The notes under the pieces: generated by a model
Database searches by the model: none
What the model was told of the DNA's origin: nothing
The model's input: the letters and a program-made list of their open reading frames with translations, nothing else
Assembly: GCF_030122805.1 (NCBI RefSeq)
Contig: NZ_CP126080.1
Span: forward strand, 4,739,960-4,803,959
Source of the DNA: Mesobacillus sp. AQ2
Lineage (GTDB): Bacteria > Bacillota > Bacilli > Bacillales > Cytobacillaceae
DNA length: 64,000 nt
Direction of reading: 5' to 3'
Position numbers and translations under genes: made by a program
Part shown: piece after piece, positions 54,913 through 64,000 of the stretch
How positions within the stretch are numbered: position 1 is the first letter of the stretch
How the letters are laid out: each line of letters starts with the position of its first letter

Positions 54913-55806
54913 TTATTTCTTCTTTGGAATACGGATTGTGAATTGGTAAAACTCTTCAAACTCTTCTTCTTCCGAGTCGAGATTGATGCCGCTGTCAGAA
55001 ACCATGCTCAGCGATTGGCGGATTGTATTGACGGCAATCCTCATGTCCTTGCTGAATGCTTTCCGCTTTGGTTTTGGTTTTTCTTCCCCTTGACTAAGGA
55101 GCTTGACGACACGTTCTTCCGTTTGCTTGACATTGAGGGATTTTTCGATGACCTCAGCCAGCACCTGTACCTGCAATTCAGGGTTTTTCAATGGAATGAG
55201 TGAACGTGCATGCCGCTCTGTGATCAATTTATTTAAAAGTGCATCCTGGACTTCCTGGGGAAGCTTCAGCAACCGCAGCTTATTTGCAACTGTCGATTGT
55301 CCTTTCCCAAGCCTTTGGGCCAATGCTTCCTGTGTGAGATTATGGATTTCCAGCAATTTCCCATAGGCCATCGCCTCTTCAATCGGTGACAGTTCCTCCC
55401 GCTGAAGATTCTCTATCAAAGCCACAGATGCCGTTTCGGAATCAGACAGGTTATTAACGATTGCCGGAACTTCTTCCCACTCAAGCTTTTTCATTGCCCG
55501 CCAGCGGCGTTCCCCGGCAATGATTTCAAATCGATCTTGGTCGTATTCCCGTACGACGATTGGCTGGATTACTCCATGTATGTGAATGGTACGGGCCAAT
55601 TCTTCAATCTTTTCATCATCAAAAACAGTTCTTGGCTGGTATCTGTTTGGAATAATATGGTCAATCGGAATTTTTTTGATTTCTTCGTTTTCTATGTTGT
55701 CAAAATCCTCAACCGTTTGTTCTTCCATTTGGTTCGGTTCTTCCACTTGGTTCCGTTCTTTTTCCTTTTCTCCAAGGCCAAAAAAGCGCGAAAAAGAAGG
55801 CTTCAT
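54913..55806 (-). CDS. noc: Nucleoid occlusion protein Noc
   Basis: The 297-residue ParB paralogue begins with an amphipathic helix ([17 protein letters not shown]) that binds membrane. CTP-binding [22 protein letters not shown], and an HTH ([20 protein letters not shown]) follow. It protects the nucleoid from FtsZ assembly. The N-terminal membrane helix and its place between rsmG and soj distinguish it from Spo0J. ATG at 55806 is preferred over the GTG at 55809. Confidence 0.95.
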   Translation of the reverse strand: MKPSFSRFFGLGEKEKERNQVEEPNQMEEQTVEDFDNIENEEIKKIPIDHIIPNRYQPRTVFDDEKIEELARTIHIHGVIQPIVVREYDQDRFEIIAGERRWRAMKKLEWEEVPAIVNNLSDSETASVALIENLQREELSPIEEAMAYGKLLEIHNLTQEALAQRLGKGQSTVANKLRLLKLPQEVQDALLNKLITERHARSLIPLKNPELQVQVLAEVIEKSLNVKQTEERVVKLLSQGEEKPKPKRKAFSKDMRIAVNTIRQSLSMVSDSGINLDSEEEEFEEFYQFTIRIPKKK

Positions 55807-55912
55807 CACCCTACACCACCTTTATGAACTCCCTATTACATATTCTCTATAAAAATGACAAGTTCCTGCTTATAGACTCTATTATAAACTAAAATCATTT
55901 TTCAAAATAGAC

Positions 55913-56230
55913 CAAAAAGCGTATGCGCATTGATCAGCCCCGACAGGCATAAGACGCCCTGCGAGGAGGCAGTTTCCCAGCCAGGCGACTGCGCTGAATA
56001 AACTGCCTTGCAAGCCTTGCGACGCGGCGGCAGCCGTGGGAGCAGCCTCTTCTTCGAAAAGTCCTCCCAAAATGACCCGAGCTGCTCAAAGAAGTATAAT
56101 CAAGGCTGTAAACTGGCTATGCGCAGAAGCTGGATTAGACAAAAAGCGCAAGCCAGCACGTTTGATATCTGTATTTCGATAAACTCTGCACTCCTGACGG
56201 GCGTCAGGGGTGCGCGATCAGGAGCAGCAT
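55913..56230. repeat. Dispersed GC-rich intergenic repeat between rsmG and noc
   Basis: AAAGCGTATGCGCATTGATC and AGCCCCGACAGGCATAAGACG match the start of a repeat common in Bacillus intergenic regions. Long pairings follow (GGAGGCAGTTT.../AAACTGCCT...). At 56188-56213 GCAC.CCTGACG / CGTCAGG.GTGC could serve as the rsmG terminator. No gene is seen. Confidence 0.55.
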
Positions 56231-56232
56231 CG

Positions 56233-56949
56233 TTATTCTATTGGCGTTTTATTCGGAGTCCCTGGTTTTCTCGGGTACTTCTTAGGTGTTGGCTTTTGTT
56301 TGTTTATGATTAAAATATTGCGTTCACTTTTTTCTACTGGCAAAGTGAAAGAATGCGAAGATTCAAGTTTTCCTCCAAGAACGGAGATCGCTTTTTCCCC
56401 GGCCTGGAGTTCTTCCCCAGCCTGATTGCCCTTCATGGCGATAAAGGTTCCGCCTACTTTCGCAAGAGGAAGGCAAAGTTCACTCAGTACGGACATTCTT
56501 GCGACGGCCCTCGCCATCACCACTTCATATTTTTCACGATATGCCGGGTTTTGCCCGAAAGTTTCTGCGCGGTCATGGATGAAGGTTGTTCCCTCGAGAC
56601 CCAGTTCCTTGGAAAGCTGTTCAAGAAACGTGATCCGCTTATTCAGGGAATCGACGATCGTGACCCTGATTTCTGGAAAAGCAATTTTTATCGGAATGCT
56701 CGGGAAGCCGGCACCGGCTCCAACATCGCACAAATCGAGCGGCTTATTGAAATCAAAATAGAAAGCGGCTGAAACGGAATCATAAAAATGCTTCAAGTAC
56801 ACATCCGGCTTTTCCGTAATCGCAGTTAAATTCATTTTTTCATTCCACTCGACGAGCATTTGGTAATATGTTTCATATTGCTCCATTTGCCTCTGGGAAA
56901 GCTCAATCCCCTTTTCAGCGAGCAACGATTTAAATTGATTTGTATTCAT
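56233..56949 (-). CDS. rsmG: 16S rRNA (guanine527-N7)-methyltransferase RsmG
   Basis: The 238-residue SAM-dependent methyltransferase has [20 protein letters not shown] (motif I), [11 protein letters not shown] and [18 protein letters not shown]. It methylates G527 of 16S rRNA; loss gives low-level streptomycin resistance. It starts 23 bp after mnmG in an operon mnmE-mnmG-rsmG. Confidence 0.97.
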   Translation of the reverse strand: MNTNQFKSLLAEKGIELSQRQMEQYETYYQMLVEWNEKMNLTAITEKPDVYLKHFYDSVSAAFYFDFNKPLDLCDVGAGAGFPSIPIKIAFPEIRVTIVDSLNKRITFLEQLSKELGLEGTTFIHDRAETFGQNPAYREKYEVVMARAVARMSVLSELCLPLAKVGGTFIAMKGNQAGEELQAGEKAISVLGGKLESSHSFTLPVEKSERNILIINKQKPTPKKYPRKPGTPNKTPIE

Positions 56950-56972
56950 AAGCCAACCCTTTCTGATGGTTA

Positions 56973-58856
56973 CTACTTGATCCGTGCAATGCGTCCCTGT
57001 TCGAGATACACGAGCAGGATGGAAATATCCGCAGGGTTTACACCTGAGATTCTCGATGCCTGTGCCAAAGTCAATGGCTGGACCTCTTTCAGTTTTTGTC
57101 GCGCTTCTGTCGCCAGTCCTGAAATCGCATCATAGTCGATATTTTCCGGGATTTTCTTATCTTCCATCTTCTTCAGCCTCTCAACCTGCTGAAGTGATTT
57201 TTCGATATATCCCTCATATTTAATTTGAATTTCTGTTTGTTCTTCTGTGTCGAAATCGAGCTCTCCATCGGCAGGAACGAGCTGCTTGATATGCTCATAT
57301 GAAACTTCCGGACGCTTCAGGAGGTCTGAAGCACGGATTCCATCTTTCAACTCACTGCCGCCCAGCGAACGGATTAATTCCTGGACCTCAGCTGAAGGTT
57401 TGATGATGATGGACTGAAGTCGTTTCTTCTCCGCATCGATTGCCTCTTTTTTCGCCAGGAACTTCTGGTATCGTTCTTCTGTGATCAGACCAATTTCGTA
57501 ACCCTTTTCGGTTAAGCGAAGATCGGCATTGTCGTGCCGCAGAAGCAGGCGGTACTCCGCTCTCGATGTCAGCAGACGGTACGGTTCATTCGTTCCTTTT
57601 GTCACGAGATCATCAATCAATACGCCAATATAGGCATCGGCACGGCTGAGGATGACTTCTTCCTTGTCCAGTGCCTTTCTGCCGGCATTGATTCCGGCCA
57701 TGATTCCCTGTCCGGCAGCCTCTTCATAACCTGAAGTACCATTGATTTGGCCAGCAGTATAAAGATTTTTGATCAATTTAGTTTCCAATGTCGGCCATAG
57801 CTGCGTCGGTACAACCGCATCATACTCAATTGCATAGCCGGCACGCATCATCTGGACTTTCTCAAGACCAGGGATTGTCTGTAGGATTTTGTGCTGGACC
57901 TCTTCTGGCAAGCTGGTTGATAGTCCCTGCACATACACTTCCTGAGTGTTCCTTCCTTCTGGCTCAAGGAAAATCTGGTGGCGCGGCTTGTCATTGAAGC
58001 GGACGACCTTATCCTCGATGGATGGGCAATAGCGCGGCCCAGTCCCCTTGATCATTCCGGAATACATCGGTGAGCGGTGTAAATTGTCATCAATCAGCTG
58101 ATGTGTATGCTCATTCGTATATGTCAGCCAGCAAGGAAGCTGATCAGTAATGTATTTCGTCGTTTCATAGGAAAAAGCACGGTGTACATCATCACCAGGC
58201 TGTATTTCTGTTTTAGAATAATCAATCGTGTCGCTGTGAACCCGCGGCGGCGTGCCTGTCTTGAAACGGACAAGGTCAAAGCCAAGCTCTTCAAGATGCT
58301 CCGAAAGCTTGATCGACGGTTGCTGGTTATTCGGGCCGCTTGAATACTTCAACTCACCAAGGATGATTTCCCCGCGCATATACGTCCCCGTCGTGATGAC
58401 GACTGTTTTCGCACGGTAAATGGCTCCAGTCTGAGTAATGACCCCTTTACATTCACCATCTTCGACAATCAGGCGCTCCACCATGCCCTGTATCAATGTG
58501 AGGTTTTTCTGATTTTCAAGCGTCTTCTTCATTTCATTCTGATAATCAAATTTATCGGCCTGGGCCCGCAATGCACGTACTGCAGGTCCCTTGCCGGTAT
58601 TAAGCATCCTCATCTGGATGTAGGTTTTATCAATATTGCGTCCCATTTCGCCGCCAAGAGCGTCAATTTCGCGCACAACAATTCCCTTTGCAGGTCCGCC
58701 GATTGACGGATTGCACGGCATGAACGCAATCATATCTAGATTGATGGTAATCATCGCTGTTTTTGCACCCATCCGCGCCGGCGCAAGAGCTGCCTCAACA
58801 CCCGCATGACCGGCACCCACTACAACCACATCAAAATTCCCGGCTTCATAACCCAT
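56973..58856 (-). CDS. mnmG: tRNA uridine-5-carboxymethylaminomethyl modification enzyme MnmG (GidA)
   Basis: The 627-residue FAD protein has [20 protein letters not shown] (FAD motif), [27 protein letters not shown] and [20 protein letters not shown]. It acts with MnmE to add the carboxymethylaminomethyl or aminomethyl group to wobble U34 of certain tRNAs. AAGGAGGC precedes ATG. It lies between mnmE (152 bp upstream) and rsmG. Confidence 0.97.
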   Translation of the reverse strand: MGYEAGNFDVVVVGAGHAGVEAALAPARMGAKTAMITINLDMIAFMPCNPSIGGPAKGIVVREIDALGGEMGRNIDKTYIQMRMLNTGKGPAVRALRAQADKFDYQNEMKKTLENQKNLTLIQGMVERLIVEDGECKGVITQTGAIYRAKTVVITTGTYMRGEIILGELKYSSGPNNQQPSIKLSEHLEELGFDLVRFKTGTPPRVHSDTIDYSKTEIQPGDDVHRAFSYETTKYITDQLPCWLTYTNEHTHQLIDDNLHRSPMYSGMIKGTGPRYCPSIEDKVVRFNDKPRHQIFLEPEGRNTQEVYVQGLSTSLPEEVQHKILQTIPGLEKVQMMRAGYAIEYDAVVPTQLWPTLETKLIKNLYTAGQINGTSGYEEAAGQGIMAGINAGRKALDKEEVILSRADAYIGVLIDDLVTKGTNEPYRLLTSRAEYRLLLRHDNADLRLTEKGYEIGLITEERYQKFLAKKEAIDAEKKRLQSIIIKPSAEVQELIRSLGGSELKDGIRASDLLKRPEVSYEHIKQLVPADGELDFDTEEQTEIQIKYEGYIEKSLQQVERLKKMEDKKIPENIDYDAISGLATEARQKLKEVQPLTLAQASRISGVNPADISILLVYLEQGRIARIK

Positions 58857-59008
58857 CCTGCTGCCTCCTTTTATGCTGCTTATAAGCTAGCCACTGTAAA
58901 AATCCATAGTCATATTGTTCTATGAAAAATTTTACTGTTTTCCAGTAACGTACTATATAGAAAATTTTCGTGAAATAATTTATTTATTTATTTATTTGTT
59001 TTTTAAAA

Positions 59009-60403
59009 TTACTTTCCTAGACAGAACTGGGAAAATAACTGGTCAATCAAGCTTTCATGAACACTTTCACCAATGATTTCGCCAAGAAGCTCCCATGCAC
59101 GGGTCAAGTCAATCTGGACGATATCGATTGGCGTTCCCATTTCCACGCCGCTGATCGCTTCTTCAATCGAATGAGCAGCCTGGTTGAGCAATGCGATATG
59201 GCGGCTGTTGGATACATAAGTCAAATCCCCTGACTCAATCGCACCTGAAAAGAACAAAGTTGAAATCGCTTCTTCAAGCTGGTCCACACCCTGATCTTCC
59301 AGCAGCGAGGTCGTAACAAGCGAATATGGCTTCGCAAGCTCCCTCACTTCAACCATATTGATTTTCTGCGGGAGATCGGTTTTGTTGACGATGACAATGA
59401 CATCCATGCCTTCGACAGCTTTAAAGATGTTCTGATCCTCTTCCGAAAGCTCATCCGAATAGTTCAGAACGAGCAAGATCAAATCCGCTTCTTTCAGAAC
59501 CTGGCGGGACCGCTCGACACCAATTCGTTCGACGATATCCTCCGTCTCACGGATTCCTGCTGTATCAAGAAGCCTTAATGGAACACCGCGAACATTGACA
59601 TACTCTTCGATGACATCACGCGTCGTTCCTGGAATATCTGTAACAATCGCCTTATTTTCATGAACAAGGCTATTCAATAAAGAGGATTTACCTACATTAG
59701 GCCGGCCTACAATGACAGTGGAAAGCCCTTCCCTGAGGATTTTCCCTTGCTGCGAGGTTTGCAAAAGCTTTTCAAGCTCAGCTTTTACATAGTTCGCTTT
59801 TTCCAAAAGCATATGATGCGTCATTTCCTCGACATCGTCATACTCTGGATAGTCGATATTCACTTCGACATGCGCTAGAATTTCGAGAATTTCCTGGCGC
59901 AGCTTCTGGATCAGTCTTGAAAGGCGCCCCTCCATCTGGCCAAGTGCCATATTCATCGCCCGATCCGTTTTCGCCCTGATCAAGTCGATGACTGCCTCTG
60001 CCTGGGAAAGATCGATCCGTCCATTTAAAAAAGCCCGTTTTGTAAATTCTCCTGGCTCCGCCAGTCTCGCACCCTGATTCAGGACAAGCTGGAGCACACG
60101 GTTTACAGAAACAAGACCCCCATGGCAGTTGATTTCGACTACATCTTCTTTAGTGAACGTTTTCGGCCCCCTCATGACGGAGACCATTACTTCTTCAGCA
60201 ACTTGTCCAGTTTTCGGTTCAATCAGATGGCCATAATGAATCGTATGCGTAGCCGCCTCGCTAAGCCTCTTGCTTCCAACACCTCTGAACAATCGGTCTG
60301 CTATTTCGAATGCCTGATCCCCGCTCAAACGGACAATCGCGATCGCACCTTCACCCATCGGCGTAGAGATCGCCGCAATCGTATCAAATTCCACATGCTT
60401 CAC
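59009..60403 (-). CDS. mnmE: tRNA modification GTPase MnmE (TrmE/ThdF)
   Basis: The 464-residue protein has an N-terminal folate-binding dimer domain ([20 protein letters not shown]), a helical domain and an inserted GTPase with [28 protein letters not shown] and NKTD, ending in the catalytic CLGK. It pairs with MnmG. The GTG start lies close to AGTGGGG. Between it and jag are DnaA boxes and repeats. Confidence 0.97.
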   Translation of the reverse strand: MKHVEFDTIAAISTPMGEGAIAIVRLSGDQAFEIADRLFRGVGSKRLSEAATHTIHYGHLIEPKTGQVAEEVMVSVMRGPKTFTKEDVVEINCHGGLVSVNRVLQLVLNQGARLAEPGEFTKRAFLNGRIDLSQAEAVIDLIRAKTDRAMNMALGQMEGRLSRLIQKLRQEILEILAHVEVNIDYPEYDDVEEMTHHMLLEKANYVKAELEKLLQTSQQGKILREGLSTVIVGRPNVGKSSLLNSLVHENKAIVTDIPGTTRDVIEEYVNVRGVPLRLLDTAGIRETEDIVERIGVERSRQVLKEADLILLVLNYSDELSEEDQNIFKAVEGMDVIVIVNKTDLPQKINMVEVRELAKPYSLVTTSLLEDQGVDQLEEAISTLFFSGAIESGDLTYVSNSRHIALLNQAAHSIEEAISGVEMGTPIDIVQIDLTRAWELLGEIIGESVHESLIDQLFSQFCLGK

Positions 60404-60519
60404 CCCACTTTTTTTAAAAAAATAATATATATAAAAAGATTGAAGTTTGTTTTCTACAAATTACTAGAATAACACATCAGTTTAGCGAAAAAAAGAAAGG
60501 AATTTTCTCTATCGCCAAA

Positions 60520-60614
60520 TTATCCACAACAAATAAAATAAACTCTTTTAATTTTAACTTATCCACATGTGAATAACAATAAAACCAGGCGAGGAAATTT
60601 TGCATTGTGGAAAA
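60520..60614. promoter_or_regulatory. DnaA boxes between mnmE and jag
   Basis: Perfect TTATCCACA at 60520-60528 and 60559-60567, and a reverse variant TGTGGAAAA at 60606-60614. B. subtilis has a DnaA-box cluster in the same jag-thdF gap. Confidence 0.7.
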
Positions 60615-60639
60615 ACTCACGGGGAAATTCATAAGGATT

Positions 60640-60758
60640 TTCTGCCATTCGAAAAACTGGTAAAAACCGCGGCAAATTTCCAAGTCGCCAATAAAAACTG
60701 ATTTTCGCCAGAAAACAGCTCATAATCGCCAATATAATTAAATTTTCGCCAATAAACA
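60640..60758. repeat. Degenerate 20-21-bp repeat (TCGCCA)
   Basis: TCGCCA occurs at 60685, 60705, 60726 and 60746 at 20- or 21-bp steps, with weaker copies to the left and one at 60512. The rest of 60404-60844 has no gene; minus-strand frames here arise from the repeats. Confidence 0.65.
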
Positions 60759-60844
60759 TATTAGGCAGATCATAATCGTGATCTAAACATGATTATTCAA
60801 GTCAGATTAAGCTGCCAGGGTTCATTTTTTCATAAAATAACAAC

Positions 60845-60876
60845 AAAAAAACCCGAACCTGGACCAGGTTCGGGTT
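60845..60876 (-). terminator. Terminator of spoIIIJ-jag
   Basis: AACCCGAACCTGG / CCAGGTTCGGGTT perfect stem with T7 on the minus strand. Confidence 0.9.
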
Positions 60877-60884
60877 ACATTTCT

Positions 60885-61505
60885 TTATTTAGACGGTGCG
60901 ATCACAATATGCCTGTGCGGCTCTGTGCCGTCTGAAAAAGTTTTGATTTTCTTGTTTGACATCAATGCAGTATGAATCACTTTGCGTTCATACGAAGGCA
61001 TCGGTTCAAGCGCGACGTTTTGTCCGGTTCTTACTGCTTTTTGTGCCAGGCGTTCAGCCAGCTGGACGAGTGTATCGTTCCGGCGCTGACGGTAATCCTC
61101 CGCATCAAGTACCACAGTAGCGTACTGATCAGAATATCGGTTTACCACGAGCTGCGTTAAAAATTGCAGCGAATTCAGTGTTTGGCCTCTTTTTCCGATC
61201 AGCAAAGCGATTTTTTCACCTGACATCGTCAATAGGACTGTTTTTCCTTCTTTTTTCACATCCACGTCAATGGATGCACCCATTTTTTCGCCAACCGATT
61301 TCAAATAATTTACGGCTTCTTCAACAGCATCGATTTTGACTGTCACTTTGACAACAGCCGGGCGTGTGCCGAAAAGTCCGAAAATCCCCTTTTTGCCTTC
61401 ATCAATTACATCAATTTCTGTGCGGTCTTTGGTTGTCTTTAATTGAGCTAAAGCGGATTCTACTGCTTCGTCGACATTTTGTCCTGTAGCAGTTACCTGT
61501 TTCAC
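60885..61505 (-). CDS. jag: RNA-binding protein Jag/KhpB (EloR)
   Basis: The 206-residue protein has a Jag-N domain ([18 protein letters not shown], ~3-50), a KH domain ([16 protein letters not shown], ~95-145) and an R3H domain ([20 protein letters not shown]). It binds RNA with KhpA and influences cell elongation and sporulation. Its GTG start overlaps the spoIIIJ stop by four bases. Confidence 0.95.
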   Translation of the reverse strand: MKQVTATGQNVDEAVESALAQLKTTKDRTEIDVIDEGKKGIFGLFGTRPAVVKVTVKIDAVEEAVNYLKSVGEKMGASIDVDVKKEGKTVLLTMSGEKIALLIGKRGQTLNSLQFLTQLVVNRYSDQYATVVLDAEDYRQRRNDTLVQLAERLAQKAVRTGQNVALEPMPSYERKVIHTALMSNKKIKTFSDGTEPHRHIVIAPSK

Positions 61506-62278
61506 TTTTTTGCTCCTCCCGCATTGCCGGCAGCCTTTGCTTTTTTAAGATCCGGCCCTTTAATAAAGTACGTTTGACCAATCATGAATAAGTTACCTAC
61601 TACCCAGTACAGTGAAAGTGCTGCTGGGAAGTTGATCGCGAATACAACGATCATGATTGGCATCAGCCAAAGCATCATCGCCATTTGCGGATTGCCTTCC
61701 TGGCCAGCCATCATCATTTTTTGCTGAATGAAAGTAGTGATACCTGCAACAATCGGCAGAATATAAAACGGATCCGGTGCACCAAGATCGAACCATAAGA
61801 AGTTATGCTCGGCAATTTCCCTGGTTCTTGAAATCGCGTGGTAGAAACCAATCAAGATTGGCATCTGGACAATCAGCGGGAAACAGCCTGCAAGCGGATT
61901 GACACCATGCTGCTGGAAAAGTGCCATCGTTTCCTGCTGAAGCTTTTGCTGTGTCTTTTGATCCTTTGAGCTGTATTTTTCCTTCAGCTTCTGCATTTCC
62001 GGCTGCAATGCCTGCATCGCTTTCGAGCTTTTCGTTTGCTTGATCATAAGCGGCAGGATCGCAAAACGGATCAGCAAAGTAACAGCAATAATCGATAGTC
62101 CGAAGTTTCCACCGAGCCATTCGGCCATCTTGATGATTAACAGGGATAAGGGATAGACAATATATTCGTTCCAGAAACCCTTACTCTCTGGAGTGATCGG
62201 CTGGTTATACTCTGTACAGCCTGTCAGCAATGACACCACTAACACCAAGCCCAATATCAATAATATTCTTTTTTTCAA
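61502..62278 (-). CDS. spoIIIJ: Membrane protein insertase YidC/Oxa1, SpoIIIJ
   Basis: The 258-residue insertase has a lipoprotein signal ([11 protein letters not shown]), then five membrane spans with the YidC signatures [20 protein letters not shown] and [20 protein letters not shown]. It inserts small membrane proteins and, in sporulation, supports the SpoIIIA-SpoIIQ channel. TTG at 62278 follows GGAGGAAATG. Operon with jag. Confidence 0.95.
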   Translation of the reverse strand: MKKRILLILGLVLVVSLLTGCTEYNQPITPESKGFWNEYIVYPLSLLIIKMAEWLGGNFGLSIIAVTLLIRFAILPLMIKQTKSSKAMQALQPEMQKLKEKYSSKDQKTQQKLQQETMALFQQHGVNPLAGCFPLIVQMPILIGFYHAISRTREIAEHNFLWFDLGAPDPFYILPIVAGITTFIQQKMMMAGQEGNPQMAMMLWLMPIMIVVFAINFPAALSLYWVVGNLFMIGQTYFIKGPDLKKAKAAGNAGGAKK

Positions 62279-62440
62279 GCTTCATTTCCTCCTAACTTCC
62301 CGATACGTTCATTTATTTTCAAAAGTTTGTCCCAAATTTTATGTACATTTCCCTTTGGCTGCATAATGCAATCAAAAGTATTTTAACATCTTTTATAGGG
62401 AAGCGCTTTTAAAAAATGCAATTCGGCAAATATTTTTGCC

Positions 62441-62803
62441 TCAATCATTATCTCCAGTTTTCGGCTTCTTCAAAACTTTTCCGACCTTCATAACATGCTC
62501 AAGGCTTTTCTTAACCTCATGCATGTCCATTTCGGCAGTCGGCTTCCGGGCAATAATGATATAATCGTTGCCGTTGTGAACCCGGTCCTGCAATTCATGG
62601 AAAGATTGCCGGATATAACGTTTTATCTGATTTCGCATGACGGCATTGCCGATTTTTTTGCTGACTGATAGTCCGATGCGGAAATTCTCCTGCTCCGGTT
62701 TTTTCAAAATATAGACGACAAATTGCCGGTTAGCGACAGATCTTCCTTTTTTAAAAGCCTCTTGGAATTCTTTATTTTTTTTCACTCTGTAATCTTTTTT
62801 CAT
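62441..62803 (-). CDS. rnpA: Ribonuclease P protein component
   Basis: The 120-residue basic protein has [20 protein letters not shown] and the RNR motif region [20 protein letters not shown]. It binds the catalytic RNA that trims tRNA 5' leaders. ATG follows GAAGGTG. It lies downstream of rpmH, about 270 bp away because an inverted-repeat element occupies the gap. Confidence 0.96.
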   Translation of the reverse strand: MKKDYRVKKNKEFQEAFKKGRSVANRQFVVYILKKPEQENFRIGLSVSKKIGNAVMRNQIKRYIRQSFHELQDRVHNGNDYIIIARKPTAEMDMHEVKKSLEHVMKVGKVLKKPKTGDND

Positions 62804-62872
62804 CTATAACACCTTCAATTCTCTATGGATCCTGTTATGTAAACTTCGCTGGAATGGCTATAAGGATTTAAA

Positions 62873-62969
62873 GGCTGTGTAAATCAGACTGTTGATTTTC
62901 GTTCCAGGCGCTTCGCTTTCCACTACAATCAACAGGATTTTAAAAAAGAAGTGGTACATTCACACAGCC
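62873..62969. mobile_element. 97-bp MITE-like element between rpmH and rnpA
   Basis: Ends GGCTGTGT(A)AAT and ATTCACACAGCC are inverted repeats. The core (62888-62934) is CTGTTGATTTTCGTTCCAGG continuing to ACTACAATCAACAG, a compact version of the repeat at 50886. No clear target duplication is visible. Confidence 0.6.
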
Positions 62970-63074
62970 TCTTAAAGTATGTCCAAAAATAAATCCCTAA
63001 AGCCCATTTCTCAGTAAGCCCAACCCAAAATAGTATTGCCCAAAGAGAAAAAAGACCACTGACATTTCAGTGGC

Positions 63075-63209
63075 CTAAGCTGATAATACTTTTCTTCCTT
63101 TTTGACGACGGCGAGCAAGAACCTTACGGCCATTTGCACTGCTCATGCGAGCACGGAATCCGTGAACTTTACTGTGTTTACGTTTATTTGGTTGATAAGT
63201 GCGTTTCAT
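63075..63209 (-). CDS. rpmH: 50S ribosomal protein L34
   Basis: The 44-residue protein [20 protein letters not shown] continues to [12 protein letters not shown], the complete L34. GGGAGGTG precedes ATG. It is the first gene left of dnaA in Bacillus and is transcribed leftward. Confidence 0.98.
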   Translation of the reverse strand: MKRTYQPNKRKHSKVHGFRARMSSANGRKVLARRRQKGRKVLSA

Positions 63210-63256
63210 ATATGTTACACCTCCCTGAGGAATAGCTGTTACAGACAGTCTTTGTA

Positions 63257-63286
63257 ATTATAAAGAGGGGCAGCATAAATTGTCAA
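63257..63286 (-). promoter_or_regulatory. rpmH promoter
   Basis: On the minus strand TTGACA (63286-63281) and TATAAT (63262-63257) with an 18-base spacer, 48 bases before the rpmH ATG. Confidence 0.75.
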
Positions 63287-63552
63287 GTGCCTATTCGGAA
63301 AAGAACCTTATTACCATATAGTAATAATTTGAATTCCCCGCCAGCTCTTTTGAGATCCTCGATGGATTTTTTCACCTGGCTTACAGATTGAAAAAAAGTA
63401 TCAGGTTTCTGAAACAGTTGTTTTTCATTCCACTTAAATTTTTGAAGTGAAAGAATATTTTTTCCCCAAAAGAAAATCTTATTTTATATATTTTACTTTT
63501 TTAAATTTCACTGTTTCGGAAGACCTGTGGACAAAAATCGACACCATTTTTA

Positions 63553-63843
63553 TTATCCACACCCCTTTTTGACAGCTTTTACACAAGCCAGATGGCTGTG
63601 GACAATTATTCTCCACAGAGAGGGTGTATTGTGGATAATGTATGAAAAAGCGTTGCACCATGCTAGATTATCTGATATTATATTTGTGTTTTCACTCTTA
63701 ATAATTCGATGGCAGAAATATAATTATCCACAAAATGTGGATAAACTGTGGATAGGTTATTCAGGGCTGTTGTAAAAGTTTGTCCACAGAAAGTGGATAT
63801 TGTCGAAAAGCTTCTTTTCTTCCTTATTATATATTTTTCCACA
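63553..63843. other. oriC DnaA-box cluster upstream of dnaA
   Basis: Boxes in both directions: TTATCCACA at 63553 and 63724; TGTGGATAA at 63630 and 63736; near matches at 63597 (TGTGGACAA), 63609 (TTCTCCACA), 63747 (TGTGGATAG), 63780 (TTGTCCACA), 63791 (AGTGGATAT-like) and 63835 (TTTTCCACA). It occupies the rpmH-dnaA gap, as incA/incB do in B. subtilis. The DnaA-trio/unwinding region should lie past dnaA, outside the window. Confidence 0.9.
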
Positions 63844-63983
63844 TTAATAGTTTTGTATATTTATTAATCAGGGGTTGTACAACGTGTATAACCTTTCGTT
63901 TTATGCTTTTCGAACAGATCTAATGCATATGGCCAAACGGCTAAATGTGAAGATCAGCCAGACATAGAGATAAAACTTACGAG

Positions 63984-64000
63984 AAAAGGAGGGAAAATTG
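63984..64000 (+). other. dnaA: Ribosome binding site and probable start of dnaA
   Basis: AAAAGGAGGGAAAA leads to TTG at 63998-64000, the last bases of the window. Gene order and the DnaA-box cluster indicate dnaA begins here; only the start codon is visible. Confidence 0.7.

Noticed and set aside
55882..56070. 62-codon minus-strand frame rich in Ala and Glu
   Set aside because: Lies in the GC-rich repeat, without ribosome site or protein-like pattern.
60477..60759. Two minus-strand frames of 66-68 codons
   Set aside because: They run through DnaA boxes and the TCGCCA array, overlap each other in different frames and have no ribosome site.

Overview
This window is a low-GC Firmicute chromosome next to its replication origin, most like Bacillaceae of the Bacillus/Mesobacillus/Cytobacillus kind. 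The evidence is gene order. Reading leftward from the right edge there are a DnaA-box cluster, rpmH, rnpA, spoIIIJ, jag, mnmE, mnmG, rsmG, noc, soj/parA, spo0J/parB, yyaC, yyaE, ychF, rpsF-ssb-rpsR, yybS-gdpP-rplI-dnaC, purA, walRKHIJ, htrC and rlmH. This matches the arm left of dnaA in Bacillus subtilis. The last bases of the window are a ribosome binding site and probable TTG start for dnaA. Sporulation genes (yyaC, spoIIIJ, spo0J, noc) fit an endospore former.

Layout. (a) 1-27 kb is genus-variable: a truncated 5TM-PAS sensor kinase, pepF, a chromosomal ParM-like actin operon with an upstream iteron cluster, a SwrC-type RND pump, a small lipoprotein gene split by a 183-bp miniature transposon, a DUF3231 protein, a decayed vpr remnant, a DAACS symporter, a three-gene heme N-demethylase (DmmA/DUF3445/reductase) operon, PerR-type ahpCF, mqo, and four metabolic or membrane genes. 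(b) 23.2-26.9 kb is AT-rich and lies immediately downstream of rlmH. It is bounded and divided by three copies of the rlmH 3' end, the arrangement of staphylococcal SCC cassettes, and holds four uncharacterised genes that look like defence cargo. (c) 26.9-36.4 kb carries rlmH, yyzF, htrC, the walRKHIJ operon and a LysM-G5-M23 peptidase with a WalR box upstream. (d) 36.7-37.3 kb is a tRNA cluster (Phe, Glu, Lys) with two 5'-half tRNA fragments joined to a shared hairpin sequence. (e) 37.6-64 kb is the conserved origin-proximal block for replication, translation and chromosome segregation. It contains ParB-type parS sites and DnaA-box clusters outside oriC.

The genes form recognisable circuits. 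Soj/Spo0J/Noc act with the parS sites (a perfect one lies inside walK). WalRK with WalHI controls wall hydrolases, probably including the adjacent M23 peptidase. GdpP sets c-di-AMP levels. MnmE/MnmG and RsmG modify tRNA and rRNA. Intergenic spaces are unusually rich in repeats: 52-bp and 53-bp tandem arrays with an inverted repeat in each unit, 20-22-bp arrays, and dispersed Bacillus-type structured repeats.

The most unusual findings are the SCC-like islets at rlmH without a visible recombinase, the chromosomal ParMR-like operon with a centromere-like iteron cluster, the tRNA-half elements, and the miniature transposon with intact 8-bp target duplications. All function calls rest on reading the sequence and family knowledge; no database search was run.
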